Part shown: one piece after another, positions 1-10,045 of the stretch
Position numbering within the stretch: the first letter of the stretch is position 1
Layout of the letters: the number at the start of each line of letters is the position of its first letter
DNA from: a virus
Virus record (IMG/VR): IMGVR_UViG_3300030098_003854
Span: 6,863-43,987 of that record
Strand: one strand, 5' to 3'
Length of the DNA: 37,125 nt
Position numbers and translations under genes: made by a program
Notes under the pieces: generated by a model
Databases searched by the model: none
The model's input: only the letters and a program-made list of their open reading frames with translations
Told to the model about the DNA's origin: nothing

Positions 1-2208
1 ACCGATCTTTTCCCATCTAATACCTATCTTAGGGATGTAGGCCCTTATAGTTATGTTGATCAAGGAGTGGCTTACGTTCATAAAGAATCCAACCATGTTG
101 CGATGGCAGGATTAGGCCCTGTCCACATCCTTGATGCATACCTCGCCGCCGCAGACATTAAATCGTATCAAACGGCATATTATTCAAAAGACGGGCTCAA
201 TTTTGGATATCCTCAAAGATTGAATAACGCAGACACTGAGTTCAGAAGCGATGGGACTACAATAGTAGCTCACAAATATCCAGGCTTTGTTGGGCCTGAT
301 ACCTATAAGGGTGAATGGGGTAATACCGTAGAGACTTACGGTCTTGGATACACTGACGACTATGGCTCTTACGCGAACTTAGACGGGTTCTGGCAGACAG
401 CTAGGATTAAATCTACTAGTTTAAGTGCGCCATCTATAGAATCTACTGATAGGTCTTTCGATGTCGGACGATACATCAGAGCTTTCAATTCCAAGTATGC
501 AATTGATAGATGTCAGCTTCCGGGTATTTATGCAGCTATGCATAGAATTAAAGAACGTCAAAAATATTTAACATCCGATCTTACTGTTGGTATTCCTGGA
601 ATTCAAGAAGATATCAATGAATTAGCTCCATTTTCCTCTACGCCCTCGGTGGCTAGTGCCATATCTATCCTTGAAGATCGCCTTGCTAATTGGACGAGCG
701 CGGTCACGGTATCTTACGTAAATAGTGCGACTAATGGCGATATAGAGTTTATCGTAGATCCTGGAGACAATCAGAAAAATTTATATAACTTCCCTAAAAA
801 TGTAGACAACTACTACGGCTTTGAGTTTGGTAGAGACCTTCACAGGTTATATAGGATTTACCAGCAAAAATTCCAATGGCATAGGCTTAGTCCTGATGTT
901 CAAAATTTAGATGGTGCTAATATATTCTCACACGCTTTTGGCCCTCTTTTGTACAATCATAATTTAAATGAATTAGGCATTGAATCAGATCTTGTAGCTT
1001 CTTCATTCTCAAATCCTGATAAGCTTACGGTTGACTCTGCTGCTTTTACAGGTACCGCATCATTTGCAGCCTCCACCGATGATAGCATGTATTTGGATGT
1101 GCCGGAGAGAGTATCGTCGGGTATAGTAGACGGCGTAGAGTTGGTCTTAACCTCTGGTGTAAGTGAAAGCTCGTTCTCTGTTTTAAAAATACCAGGAACC
1201 CAGAGACAATTATTTGAAGATGATTTCTTGTTCGATAAAACTTTTGTTTTAATGAGGTCTGGGTCCGAGTCCGCTGCCAGGATGAGGTTTGACATTTCAA
1301 AGTATGCAGCAGAACCTAGCAGGCCAATATCCAATAACTTCTTACTACCTGATCACGAATTTAAGATTTCCTTGGAAAGCCTTGTTAGTCAGGATTCGGG
1401 CGAAACCGTAGGAGGTCGAGGCGTGGGTGTTTGGATTCACACAAAGCCTGAGAGTGGGAAGATGTGGACTTATACCCCTGAAGGTGTATGGATTCAACAC
1501 GATCAGTTGGTCACACGAGAGCAGATGATGAGAGTATACGCTCATCTCAATTCCAAACCTTTAGAAACAAGGAGTGCTGGATCAACAAATTATGCCACTG
1601 ATTATGCTTGTTTAGATCAGGTAGCTACGACTAGGCAGTCTCCAATAATGGGCTTCAGTTCTACAGACTTCGATAATTTCAACATAAGCTTTAACACCGA
1701 TAATAGAAAGCTAAGGATTCCTAGAGATTATCAGAGAGAGTATGGACAGCTTCACAGAGAAAATCAAAAATATGTAATTGAAGTCTTTATGAGCCCTGGC
1801 GCTCAACCTGAGGAATTCTTATTGGTTAATAAATTAGAGGTCCAGGACCTTACTTTAAAAACATTATCTGAGATTTTTGCTGCGGGAACTTTAAATAATC
1901 CTTTATCTAGACTTTCGGACTACCCCAAGAAATGCCTAGAATACCGAGTTGAGTTGTCCAAGGAGGACTTGTTCGATGTATTTAAACATTTTAACAATAT
2001 AGCAGGTAAGAACGCCGCCACCGCATACGCGAGCAGAGACAAAGATAAGACTGCGACTATAATGGAATCTCAGGGCGGGTCCAGAGTTGATTATAGGATG
2101 AGTTTTACAATGCTTGATGGTAGTGATACAAATCCAACCAATACCAGAAACCGTATAACGTTTGCAGCTTCTGGTAACTTCTTAAGTGAAATGAGGATTC
2201 AAATGTAA
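1..2208 (+). CDS. Large virion structural protein, 5' end cut by window
   Basis: This frame is open from the first base, so the gene begins upstream of the window. A GTG at 67 would be only an internal start, because coding sequence continues in frame before it. At least 735 residues are visible, with no signal peptide, membrane segment or enzyme motif that I recognise. The composition is rich in Ser, Thr, Asn, Asp and Tyr, typical of phage baseplate or fibre proteins. The stop overlaps the next start by one base (TAATG), so it is translationally coupled to the following virion genes. It leads a run of six large genes on one strand, ahead of the head module. A baseplate or tail-periphery role is inferred from position and composition only. 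Confidence 0.75.
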   Translation, partial: TDLFPSNTYLRDVGPYSYVDQGVAYVHKESNHVAMAGLGPVHILDAYLAAADIKSYQTAYYSKDGLNFGYPQRLNNADTEFRSDGTTIVAHKYPGFVGPDTYKGEWGNTVETYGLGYTDDYGSYANLDGFWQTARIKSTSLSAPSIESTDRSFDVGRYIRAFNSKYAIDRCQLPGIYAAMHRIKERQKYLTSDLTVGIPGIQEDINELAPFSSTPSVASAISILEDRLANWTSAVTVSYVNSATNGDIEFIVDPGDNQKNLYNFPKNVDNYYGFEFGRDLHRLYRIYQQKFQWHRLSPDVQNLDGANIFSHAFGPLLYNHNLNELGIESDLVASSFSNPDKLTVDSAAFTGTASFAASTDDSMYLDVPERVSSGIVDGVELVLTSGVSESSFSVLKIPGTQRQLFEDDFLFDKTFVLMRSGSESAARMRFDISKYAAEPSRPISNNFLLPDHEFKISLESLVSQDSGETVGGRGVGVWIHTKPESGKMWTYTPEGVWIQHDQLVTREQMMRVYAHLNSKPLETRSAGSTNYATDYACLDQVATTRQSPIMGFSSTDFDNFNISFNTDNRKLRIPRDYQREYGQLHRENQKYVIEVFMSPGAQPEEFLLVNKLEVQDLTLKTLSEIFAAGTLNNPLSRLSDYPKKCLEYRVELSKEDLFDVFKHFNNIAGKNAATAYASRDKDKTATIMESQGGSRVDYRMSFTMLDGSDTNPTNTRNRITFAASGNFLSEMRIQM

Positions 2209-3227
2209 TGTTTGTTCAAGGTTTCGGAGAAATTTTAACTGATATCATGACGGTTAACCCAGCGTTATCCGAGATACCCTCAACTAGCGCCATCCTAGAT
2301 GCATCTAACTATACCTTCCAGGCGGTTACTTTTGGAAAGGACGCGGGAGGTTATGTTCAACATTCTCACGCAGTATCTTCAACTCAGCATGTTAGTGGTG
2401 ATACTTCCTTAGCGGTTAGCTCATTTGATTCTGGTATTCTAAATATTATAAATTATGGATCGGATGTCGCTAGCGGAGCGTCTTCGTATGTATTTTCAGC
2501 AACTTACTCTAAGTTTATTTCAAATTACGATTCAATGCCCAATGATCCCTCCCCATTAGATACTAGGCTAGAGAGGGGCTCAACTCTATCGACAAATCTG
2601 TCAGGGTACCAATACGCTAGCGCATTACCAGATCTGGGGCACTATCCTAATGCAGCTTTAGATCCGCAGCTAAGTGCTATATGGAATAAGGTCGGAGCTT
2701 TTGCCCCTTCTGGCGATTATGATGATTATGAGTTTAGATTTCACGATAAAAATTTAAGTGGCATCTTTAGTTTTTACGTAAGCAGCTTTTTCAATAGACA
2801 GCAAATAATGGACAAGGATGGCTATTTGACAATGACTGCCTCTAGTGTTACCGACTGGGATTTGGCGGGCGGAGTAAGTTTCGAGAACGGCTCAATCGTA
2901 GCATCGAGCACCATTTTTGATCCTGCCGAAGGATTACTCACCGTTCAAACTAGTTTAAGACCTGGGGACAACCTCAGTTTAGCTGCCTTTGGGGGTGTTA
3001 AACATTTCGGAATCTATTGCTTTGATTTAAAGTCAATGCTTGCTTCTGGATTAATGCCTCCTTATACCTGGAACGCTCTAAATAATAACAGAAAGTATAA
3101 ATTGGTGGCTAAGGCAACTACTTTATACGACCCACTTTTCCATAGGGATGTGGGAACTTCATCAGGGCTGCTAGATGGGTTAAACGTAAACAATGTGTTA
3201 ATCACTAAAACTTTCGATTTCAAATGA
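2208..3227 (+). CDS. Putative virion structural protein (baseplate/fibre region)
   Basis: A 339-residue protein that starts on the A of the upstream stop (TAATG) and shares four bases with the next gene (ATGA), so it sits in a coupled operon. The sequence is rich in Ser, Ala, Gly, Asp and Tyr and lacks charged clusters, signal peptide or membrane segments, as expected for an extracellular beta-rich virion part. I recognise no family. Its position between two other virion genes supports a structural role in the baseplate or fibre assembly. The function is inferred from context. Confidence 0.7.
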   Translation: MFVQGFGEILTDIMTVNPALSEIPSTSAILDASNYTFQAVTFGKDAGGYVQHSHAVSSTQHVSGDTSLAVSSFDSGILNIINYGSDVASGASSYVFSATYSKFISNYDSMPNDPSPLDTRLERGSTLSTNLSGYQYASALPDLGHYPNAALDPQLSAIWNKVGAFAPSGDYDDYEFRFHDKNLSGIFSFYVSSFFNRQQIMDKDGYLTMTASSVTDWDLAGGVSFENGSIVASSTIFDPAEGLLTVQTSLRPGDNLSLAAFGGVKHFGIYCFDLKSMLASGLMPPYTWNALNNNRKYKLVAKATTLYDPLFHRDVGTSSGLLDGLNVNNVLITKTFDFK

Positions 3228-3838
3228 TCAAATCACTAACAAATCAACTAGGCATAAAAGGTCACTTAACTGTCCATAAAGTCTTCGAAGGCCAGGAAGA
3301 GCTTGTATACGACGAAGACAATGTCATTGTCTCAGGCTTCGGATGGTCCCTGTCCCAGTTATACAGTAAGATTGGGTCCAGTGACATCACTGACTATCAG
3401 ATTGATAGGTTTAAACTAGGTGTTAGCGGCGGCGCTGCATTACAGGTAAGCAGCACCAACGATCTTTCTGGACCGCTGACCTCAAATGTAGAATACGTAG
3501 GTACGGGTGACAGCAATATTGAAGTGGTTACAGGCTTTCGATGGGCTAATAATGTAGCGACTACTGACTTGGAGTCATTTGCTAAAATACCGTTTAGTAA
3601 AGTGACCAAGGTTGACGATCGAACCGTTAGGTATACGATATTTGTAGACGAGGATTCGTGTAATAATCTTCAAAGAGATGGTACAGATGCAGACTTAAAT
3701 GAGATTGGGTTGTTTATTAAGAACCCAAAGGCAAGTGCCACTACTACCTCTATACTCGCAGCCTACAGGTATTTTAGTAATATTAGAAAAACATCAGAGT
3801 TTGGTTTGATGTTTAGATGGACAATATCATTCGGATAA
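3224..3838 (+). CDS. Putative virion structural protein, 204 aa
   Basis: The start overlaps the preceding stop by four bases (ATGA). The C-terminal third contains a pattern I associate with small tail-associated proteins of T4-like phages: a segment reading LNEIGLFIKNP (about residues 157-167), then a stretch with AAYRYFSNI and a final FRWTISF strand. The N-terminal part reads like a beta domain with a KGHLTVHKV strand. No catalytic motif is visible. It probably assembles with the two preceding proteins in the baseplate or fibre base. The exact role is unknown, and the family memory is not backed by a search. Confidence 0.7.
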   Translation: MIKSLTNQLGIKGHLTVHKVFEGQEELVYDEDNVIVSGFGWSLSQLYSKIGSSDITDYQIDRFKLGVSGGAALQVSSTNDLSGPLTSNVEYVGTGDSNIEVVTGFRWANNVATTDLESFAKIPFSKVTKVDDRTVRYTIFVDEDSCNNLQRDGTDADLNEIGLFIKNPKASATTTSILAAYRYFSNIRKTSEFGLMFRWTISFG

Positions 3839-3839
3839 A

Positions 3840-6800
3840 ATGTTAAACCCAAGTGACGTATATGTATCGGGAGGATCTGACAATCTCTTAGCCTGTTGGA
3901 CTGAGAATGTTACTAAGTATGACGCTAGCTCTTTCTACAATTGGGAGCAGGATAATTTACCTCTTCATGATTTAGATGAAAGAACACACCTTCTTTGGGA
4001 AAAGGCTGGACACCCAACTTCGGCTCTCACCGGCATGTCCTTCGTTGTATCTGCCGATGCTACGTCTTCTTGCAACCCTCTCTATTTTACCACATTAAGC
4101 TCCTGTGTCAACGCTCTCCCTGAGGTTATTACCTGTCCGATACTAATTGAGGTAGCTAGTTTTGGGAACTTGGGGAGCTTAAACCTTTCTAACAAATCTT
4201 TTGGACCTAACGGGGCTCTTGAAATTGTAAACAGGAATTTTGGTTATCAAGGAGCTAAATCTCTTAATGGCACCCAACCACTTTTAGACAACCAAGTTGA
4301 CTCGGTTGCTAAATACGGGCAAACGTCTGCTATCGACCCAGGTGGTACTTACGCATTAGCACTTGCTGCTGACTCCAACTCCCCCGAGTTGCCAAATCTA
4401 GTCTATGACATTTTCAGGTCTAGGCTGCTGACCAAGGATAGTGAAGGTGGCTTCATATACATTTCTTCGGGAGCAATCTCTAATAGTTCAGGCTTTGAAG
4501 ATGAGAGGTATGTTAACCCGTATGTCTTTAGCCGCAGGAATGACGATAGGTGTTTAAACAGATTGACAGCCTCTCTTCAGAGTTCTTTGACTCCTTGGGC
4601 ATACGATACGAACCTATCAAGTGTCGCTGTTCTGTCCTCTGTGCCTTTCGATAAAGCCGCTACCGCTGAGATGACCACCTTTGATGTCAGCACCTTGAAT
4701 CCACTGACAAACTCTGAAGTTAATTGGGGCGACAAGGTAACCACGGCAGGAGTATCAAGGGCTGTGAACTCCTTTGTCTACTTCAACTACCTTGATGGAA
4801 TTACAGTCAGCGAATGCAACGGACCTGTATACATTAGGAATTTCACTGTAGATGCTAACCACTCTAAAGATAGGGGCATTGAGATTAGAAACTCTAAGGT
4901 TCATCTTGAAAAGTGCTCATCCTCCAGGGCTAACTTAGCGGGACTTTATGTTGACAACTCCGAGGTAGACCTAGTTAAAGGCTTTGTAGGTTATCGAAAT
5001 TATAAACTGGTGGACGGCGTTAGAACCGGAACGCCCTTCGCCCAGAAACAACACACCTACGATGTGCAAGACTCTTACGGAGTGGGTATTTATGCTGTGA
5101 ACTCCACAGTTAATATGAAGTCCACTTACGCTAGAGATCTTGAAAAATCGATTCAGGCATCAGGTTCTGATTTATATGCTAGATTCGCTCAGTTGGTCGC
5201 TGCGGCTGGCTATGCTAGCGGTGTAACGCTAGCAAACCCATCAACGGAAGACTTGTACTGTCTTTCTAGGAATGATATTGGCATCCACGCTGTTAACTCA
5301 AATATAGTAGGCGGTCTAAATGAGTTGGGTGGGGAGAGCACCAACGCCTTACATGCAGATGCTACTCAGATATTCTCTGAACTTAATACCGAGGCTGGCA
5401 TCAAGTTAGAAAATAGTGTCTTGGATTACAGCGGCAGACTCTTGCTAGATGGTAATTACTTCGGTATGGATGCTGACAACTCTAAAGTTAGCATTGACTC
5501 TATCGCTGCTAGGTACAATCAATCAACTGGTTTAAAGCTCACTAACTCTAAATTCATATATAATAAAGATTTGTATGCAAGAGCTAGCCAAGCGACCCCA
5601 GCAGATGTTGAATCTTACAAGCAATCACAGGTCGCGTGTATCGATAATGGGCAGGACATCTTGTCTAACAATTCTACTATCGAACCTCTTTACACAAGCG
5701 CAATGCCGAGCATTTATAGCATGGTATACACCAGTGGCGCGTTTGGTATTGATGAGACTTCTGAGAAGCTTTTACCCTCTGTTCATTTAAAAGGAAACTC
5801 GAATGCTGATTTAATTCACGCACACATGGTTAGAGTTCCCGGTTCACTAAAGACTTTAACTGCTCAGTATGGGCTAATGGCTAAAGTTGAAGATAATTCA
5901 ACGTTAGCTGTTCGAGGGTCAGGCAATTACGCAAACATTTTCTTAGGTCCAAGAGATCGTTTGGATAGCGTTAATGTTGCTGGGTTATATACTAGTAATG
6001 GATCTACAATTAAAATTCAAGGACCAACAACTATTGGAAGGTTTGGCGTTGATGTTTTAGCTGAGGATAGCTCTAATATCGAAATAACTCCTCATCAATC
6101 TATCAATGGTAGTTTACTGGTGTCCTCGTTTGATCTCTCTAACATTGCTAACCAAACAATGGTAGAGCTTCACTCAACAAGGTCTTGCTTGGTTGCGAAT
6201 AGAAACTCTAACATTCTTATGGAGAATGTAGGAGACTATCAAAGCTTCTGGGATAATGGCGCTTATGGTTCTTCAATTGTTACGCCTTACGATTATGTCG
6301 ATCCTAATTATAGGACCTACACTAGCGGAGGGTATGTTCAGTTCTACCCGAATGCTAACGTGGACTCTACGGACGTAGTGGATGACCCAGCAAGTGTAAC
6401 AACGCCTGCGTATGTCTTCCAGCCCATAAGTAATCAGCCTGTAACTCACAACTTAATCCACACCTTATCTAATAACATTACCTCTATATCAACTGGAGGT
6501 ATGTGCGTTCGGGCGGTGGATAACAGCTTAGTCGAGGCTAATAACGTTCACTTCCCGGCCACTTGGCCCAATACCTCGTCTGTGGCTTATGATATTGATG
6601 GTACGAGTCCGCTACCTGGACCTACTTGCTCTAGGTTGTTTATGTGGAACATAGCTGACAACTCGTTGTTAAAAGCTACCTATTTGACCGTTAGTGCGCT
6701 ACACCCTAGAGACGCTGGCTATCATGGACCTTCGGGTTTGTGGGGTAACACTGTATCTGGTGCTCCCAACTCAACACCGGACACAAGCAGCCTTTCTGTA

Positions 6801-7307
6801 TTAGACTACTATGGCGCAGCTTCTATCAATCCTTTCGGGAAGTCGTTCCTAGAGAACTTTGGCCCATTCAGGCTTTTCTTCTCGGTAGATCCGGCATCAT
6901 ACTCACTAGTAGCAAGCGACGGCGCGTTAGAACTATCTGGTCTCGCTGCTCAGGTATTCGCTCAAGGTTATAACTTCTCAGGGCCTTTAGTCGTATCCTC
7001 TACTGCTGCATCTTCACAATTCACATCTCTTTTAAAGAGAAATTCGGATGATGATATTCATGCCTCAGGATTCTACTATGCTTCAGCGATGGTTACTAGC
7101 CCTAACACTGTCAAAGCCGTTCTAGATGACTCCGCTTTGAATACTTTTTCTAACGCTAAACATAACACTGTTGGTAAGTCCGGCCTAGCTAAGGTTGTGC
7201 AGGGTTACTATTCTACAAGTGCGTTTGGCGGAGAGTCCTATAATAATTATGCGTATGGCCAAGGCCTTGCATCCGTAAATAACTTTGACCTGAAGAAGGG
7301 TAACTAA
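3840..7307 (+). CDS. Right-handed beta-helix tail fibre/spike-like protein
   Basis: At 1155 residues this is the largest complete protein here. The N-terminus (about 33-55) carries a Y-x-x-E-x-D-N-L-P-L-x-x-L-x-E motif also found at the start of the next gene product. From about residue 320 to 780 there are repeated coils of the form G-(I/L/V)-x-h-x-(N/D)-(N/S)-S-x-h-x-h, such as GIEIRNSKVHLEKC, GLYVDNSEVDLVKG, GIHAVNSNIVGG and GLKLTNSKFIYN. This is the signature of a parallel beta-helix, as in phage tailspikes and pectate-lyase-like folds. No catalytic residues can be assigned, so it could bind or degrade a surface glycan or be purely structural. It starts two bases after the preceding stop and ends coupled to the next gene by TAATG. 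Confidence 0.8.
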   Translation: MLNPSDVYVSGGSDNLLACWTENVTKYDASSFYNWEQDNLPLHDLDERTHLLWEKAGHPTSALTGMSFVVSADATSSCNPLYFTTLSSCVNALPEVITCPILIEVASFGNLGSLNLSNKSFGPNGALEIVNRNFGYQGAKSLNGTQPLLDNQVDSVAKYGQTSAIDPGGTYALALAADSNSPELPNLVYDIFRSRLLTKDSEGGFIYISSGAISNSSGFEDERYVNPYVFSRRNDDRCLNRLTASLQSSLTPWAYDTNLSSVAVLSSVPFDKAATAEMTTFDVSTLNPLTNSEVNWGDKVTTAGVSRAVNSFVYFNYLDGITVSECNGPVYIRNFTVDANHSKDRGIEIRNSKVHLEKCSSSRANLAGLYVDNSEVDLVKGFVGYRNYKLVDGVRTGTPFAQKQHTYDVQDSYGVGIYAVNSTVNMKSTYARDLEKSIQASGSDLYARFAQLVAAAGYASGVTLANPSTEDLYCLSRNDIGIHAVNSNIVGGLNELGGESTNALHADATQIFSELNTEAGIKLENSVLDYSGRLLLDGNYFGMDADNSKVSIDSIAARYNQSTGLKLTNSKFIYNKDLYARASQATPADVESYKQSQVACIDNGQDILSNNSTIEPLYTSAMPSIYSMVYTSGAFGIDETSEKLLPSVHLKGNSNADLIHAHMVRVPGSLKTLTAQYGLMAKVEDNSTLAVRGSGNYANIFLGPRDRLDSVNVAGLYTSNGSTIKIQGPTTIGRFGVDVLAEDSSNIEITPHQSINGSLLVSSFDLSNIANQTMVELHSTRSCLVANRNSNILMENVGDYQSFWDNGAYGSSIVTPYDYVDPNYRTYTSGGYVQFYPNANVDSTDVVDDPASVTTPAYVFQPISNQPVTHNLIHTLSNNITSISTGGMCVRAVDNSLVEANNVHFPATWPNTSSVAYDIDGTSPLPGPTCSRLFMWNIADNSLLKATYLTVSALHPRDAGYHGPSGLWGNTVSGAPNSTPDTSSLSVLDYYGAASINPFGKSFLENFGPFRLFFSVDPASYSLVASDGALELSGLAAQVFAQGYNFSGPLVVSSTAASSQFTSLLKRNSDDDIHASGFYYASAMVTSPNTVKAVLDDSALNTFSNAKHNTVGKSGLAKVVQGYYSTSAFGGESYNNYAYGQGLASVNNFDLKKGN

Positions 7308-10042
7308 TGGCAAACGAAACTAGGTACTACGATACGAATTACACATTTATTAGCCCGGTAAGGCACTTCAAGGCTAATGATCCTTACTATTACGAGATTG
7401 ACAATATACCTCTTAAGCAGTTAGAGGAGTCTCAAAACTTCTTAAAGGACCAAGTGGATGGTATTATTACTAAACAGAACAACAAGAAAGAGATAGAAAT
7501 TGACAGATCTAACTTCTCTGAATTAAAGCCTTTTGCCAATGGTAATGATAGGAAGGTTAGAGTTAAGCCGGGTAGATACTCTTCTAGGATTAATAATGCA
7601 TACTCTTTAACTCCTCTTCAGATAATTGAACAGATAGCGGGATTTAGTAACACTCTAAACGAGTCTGGAGAAGTTTCTAAACTTAATACTTGGAGGATAG
7701 GCACTAGCCAAAACACAGAGCTTCAAGCTGTTCTTGATGAGTTCCAAGACGGTCTCAATGGAGACGCTCTAAACATGAATGGTCTCGCAGAGAGGTCATT
7801 CGTGTTTCCTATAGATGATGAGGACGGCCTAAGCGCGTCGGACGATTTAGACTTTCTTAACCCAAACGGCCCAGGATACTCTCAGTTCGATTCAGAGTTG
7901 AGCCCTAATCAGAGACCCACATACCCTAATTACATTGGAAGTATCCTACAGCACACCACTAATGAGTTAAGTAGGGACTTGACGCTGATAAGAAACGTCT
8001 TCAGCAATGATGTGACTGAGGAGAAGCCAAACGGCAGTGAGCAAGGAACACTAGAGTCTGCTTTTATTAAAAGATGGAGAGGTGCGATTCGCACTTCTAT
8101 CGTGGACGTTCCTGAAGAGTTGGAAATTTCAGTTCCTGACTTTGATTTAAATGATTTTTATTATTTTGACTCTGCTGGGATTAAACAGCCTTTAAACGCT
8201 ACTCAGAGAATCGATCTTTTATTTATATACTCAAAAGCAGTGGATGAAGAATCCACGACCATACCTAAATTTGATTCGGCTGGACAGCCTCAAAACCTGA
8301 CTAAACCTCAGTTAGGTATTTTAAAAGGGGCTGGCATCGGTCTTTCCAGACAGTTAGCATCCAATAGTGAAGATGCTGAAAATAGAGTTAATCTTCAAAC
8401 CCTTGATGGCACACCAATCATGCTGGCTCACCCAGGTGATGAGAACAGTAATAATAATGGTTTTGCTACCTCTTCTGGTGGGTTTATTCGAGGATCTTTC
8501 CCATCACCGGACGACTTGATGAATTTAGCTCCTGTTCTCTCGGAGAATCTTGAAGCAACTGCGCTCCCTTTGATCGGGCAGACTATATTACCAGTCGCTT
8601 ACATTAGAGTTCAGACAAATACTGGGCTTATCGCAGATATCTTAAATGATGAGGATATTATTGATATTAGGCCATTCTTTAGAACCACAGAGTTGGCTTA
8701 CAATGAGAGGGCTGGTATAGCTGCTGCAACCCCTCAGATTTCGATGGCTAACCCAGTTGTTAGTGAAGCTCATTTGGAAAAAGTTAGAACAGAAGTTTTT
8801 GGAAGTCTTAATGATAGAGTAAACTCTGTTGAGGCAGCATTATCAGATCAAGGTACTACACTTGCTTCCGTTGCAGGCCCCGGTAATACTTGCCGCCCTA
8901 TCGCCGCTGGAAATGTGTTGGGAGGTTTCTGGGGACCCGAGGGAGCCCTGATTAAACATGCCCGAGAAAACACTCTTGGAGGGATTCAAAACGCCTCGAT
9001 GAATCAATTTGTTGATTTAATTGAGGAAGAGTTTGGTTACCCCGCAGGGTCAGTTCCTTATTTGCCTGATTGGGATAAGGCTACTTGGTATGGTAAGGGT
9101 GGCTTTACTGGAAATGAAGTTTGTGATTCAGTCAACATGAGTCTAGCTTATGCCGCAGAATTTAACGGACCTAATAATGATGTTAAATTTATGCCTCCTT
9201 GGAAGGCGAATCTTATAAACGGTCTGAATGATACCGTCGCAGAGATTAGAGATGAGTTTGGGACTGAAAGGGTCGGCATGTATCACTGGGGTGAGAACGT
9301 GAACGGAATGTATTCTGGAGCGCGTCCAAGTATACTAGCGGGGACTGCGGGCGCGGAAAGTGTTTTTGGAACTCAAACACCAAACTTCACCGGAGATCAG
9401 TTGGACTCTATTAACAGGAGAAATGTTCAGATAAACTTTGTAAGAAAAAGAATTAGGTTGGACTTAACTAAAACTCCTTGGGTAAGTGATTATCAGGTTA
9501 AAGTCAACTTACTGCATTGTGCCCCCTTATGTGATTACACCTCCCCAACGCCTAGGGGTAAGAATCAAGGACAAGGTATATCCTCTGCTAGAAATTCATG
9601 TCAGGTGTGGGTGCAAAAGTACAGTGATTACTTTGTAATTTGTGTTGCTTGGGCCGGAACTAACTCCTTTGGAAAGACTGCTAATCAATTCTTCCCTTGG
9701 AATAATAGAGATAATCCCGAAGCCTTTGCAGGATTTGTTCACCCTAGAATGCAGCTTAGGTCTGGCGGTCCATTCTCTACTGGAGATAGTGTAGCATTTG
9801 GGCAGTCTGTAAATTATGGAAACCTAGCTCAACGAAATGATTTCTTCAAGCAGCAAGTTGGTGATAATCACCCGGCTGGCACCGTTAGGACTCAACCTGA
9901 GTTCTTTGACAGTGTCGTGCCGTTGTTGTACCCTTCGGTTCAATGGGAAGTTGTCGGTGTTCCGTCCAACTTTACTCAAAGGTCATCCGGCCCTACCGGC
10001 ACTAAAATGTCGCAATCCGACCCTATTATTGAGTGCTTGTAA
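7307..10042 (+). CDS. Large virion protein sharing an N-terminal motif with the beta-helix protein
   Basis: A 911-residue protein with an AAGGG site seven bases before the ATG, overlapping the upstream stop by one base. Residues 27-46 (YYYEIDNIPLKQLEESQNFL) match the N-terminal motif of the preceding beta-helix protein at about 9 of 20 positions, suggesting both dock on the same baseplate component. The rest shows no repeat or enzyme motif. The C-terminal 200 residues hold several Cys and Trp residues and look like a compact globular domain, perhaps receptor-binding or baseplate. The paralogous-docking idea is inference; the virion role rests on context. Confidence 0.75.
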   Translation: MANETRYYDTNYTFISPVRHFKANDPYYYEIDNIPLKQLEESQNFLKDQVDGIITKQNNKKEIEIDRSNFSELKPFANGNDRKVRVKPGRYSSRINNAYSLTPLQIIEQIAGFSNTLNESGEVSKLNTWRIGTSQNTELQAVLDEFQDGLNGDALNMNGLAERSFVFPIDDEDGLSASDDLDFLNPNGPGYSQFDSELSPNQRPTYPNYIGSILQHTTNELSRDLTLIRNVFSNDVTEEKPNGSEQGTLESAFIKRWRGAIRTSIVDVPEELEISVPDFDLNDFYYFDSAGIKQPLNATQRIDLLFIYSKAVDEESTTIPKFDSAGQPQNLTKPQLGILKGAGIGLSRQLASNSEDAENRVNLQTLDGTPIMLAHPGDENSNNNGFATSSGGFIRGSFPSPDDLMNLAPVLSENLEATALPLIGQTILPVAYIRVQTNTGLIADILNDEDIIDIRPFFRTTELAYNERAGIAAATPQISMANPVVSEAHLEKVRTEVFGSLNDRVNSVEAALSDQGTTLASVAGPGNTCRPIAAGNVLGGFWGPEGALIKHARENTLGGIQNASMNQFVDLIEEEFGYPAGSVPYLPDWDKATWYGKGGFTGNEVCDSVNMSLAYAAEFNGPNNDVKFMPPWKANLINGLNDTVAEIRDEFGTERVGMYHWGENVNGMYSGARPSILAGTAGAESVFGTQTPNFTGDQLDSINRRNVQINFVRKRIRLDLTKTPWVSDYQVKVNLLHCAPLCDYTSPTPRGKNQGQGISSARNSCQVWVQKYSDYFVICVAWAGTNSFGKTANQFFPWNNRDNPEAFAGFVHPRMQLRSGGPFSTGDSVAFGQSVNYGNLAQRNDFFKQQVGDNHPAGTVRTQPEFFDSVVPLLYPSVQWEVVGVPSNFTQRSSGPTGTKMSQSDPIIECL

Positions 10043-10045
10043 GTC

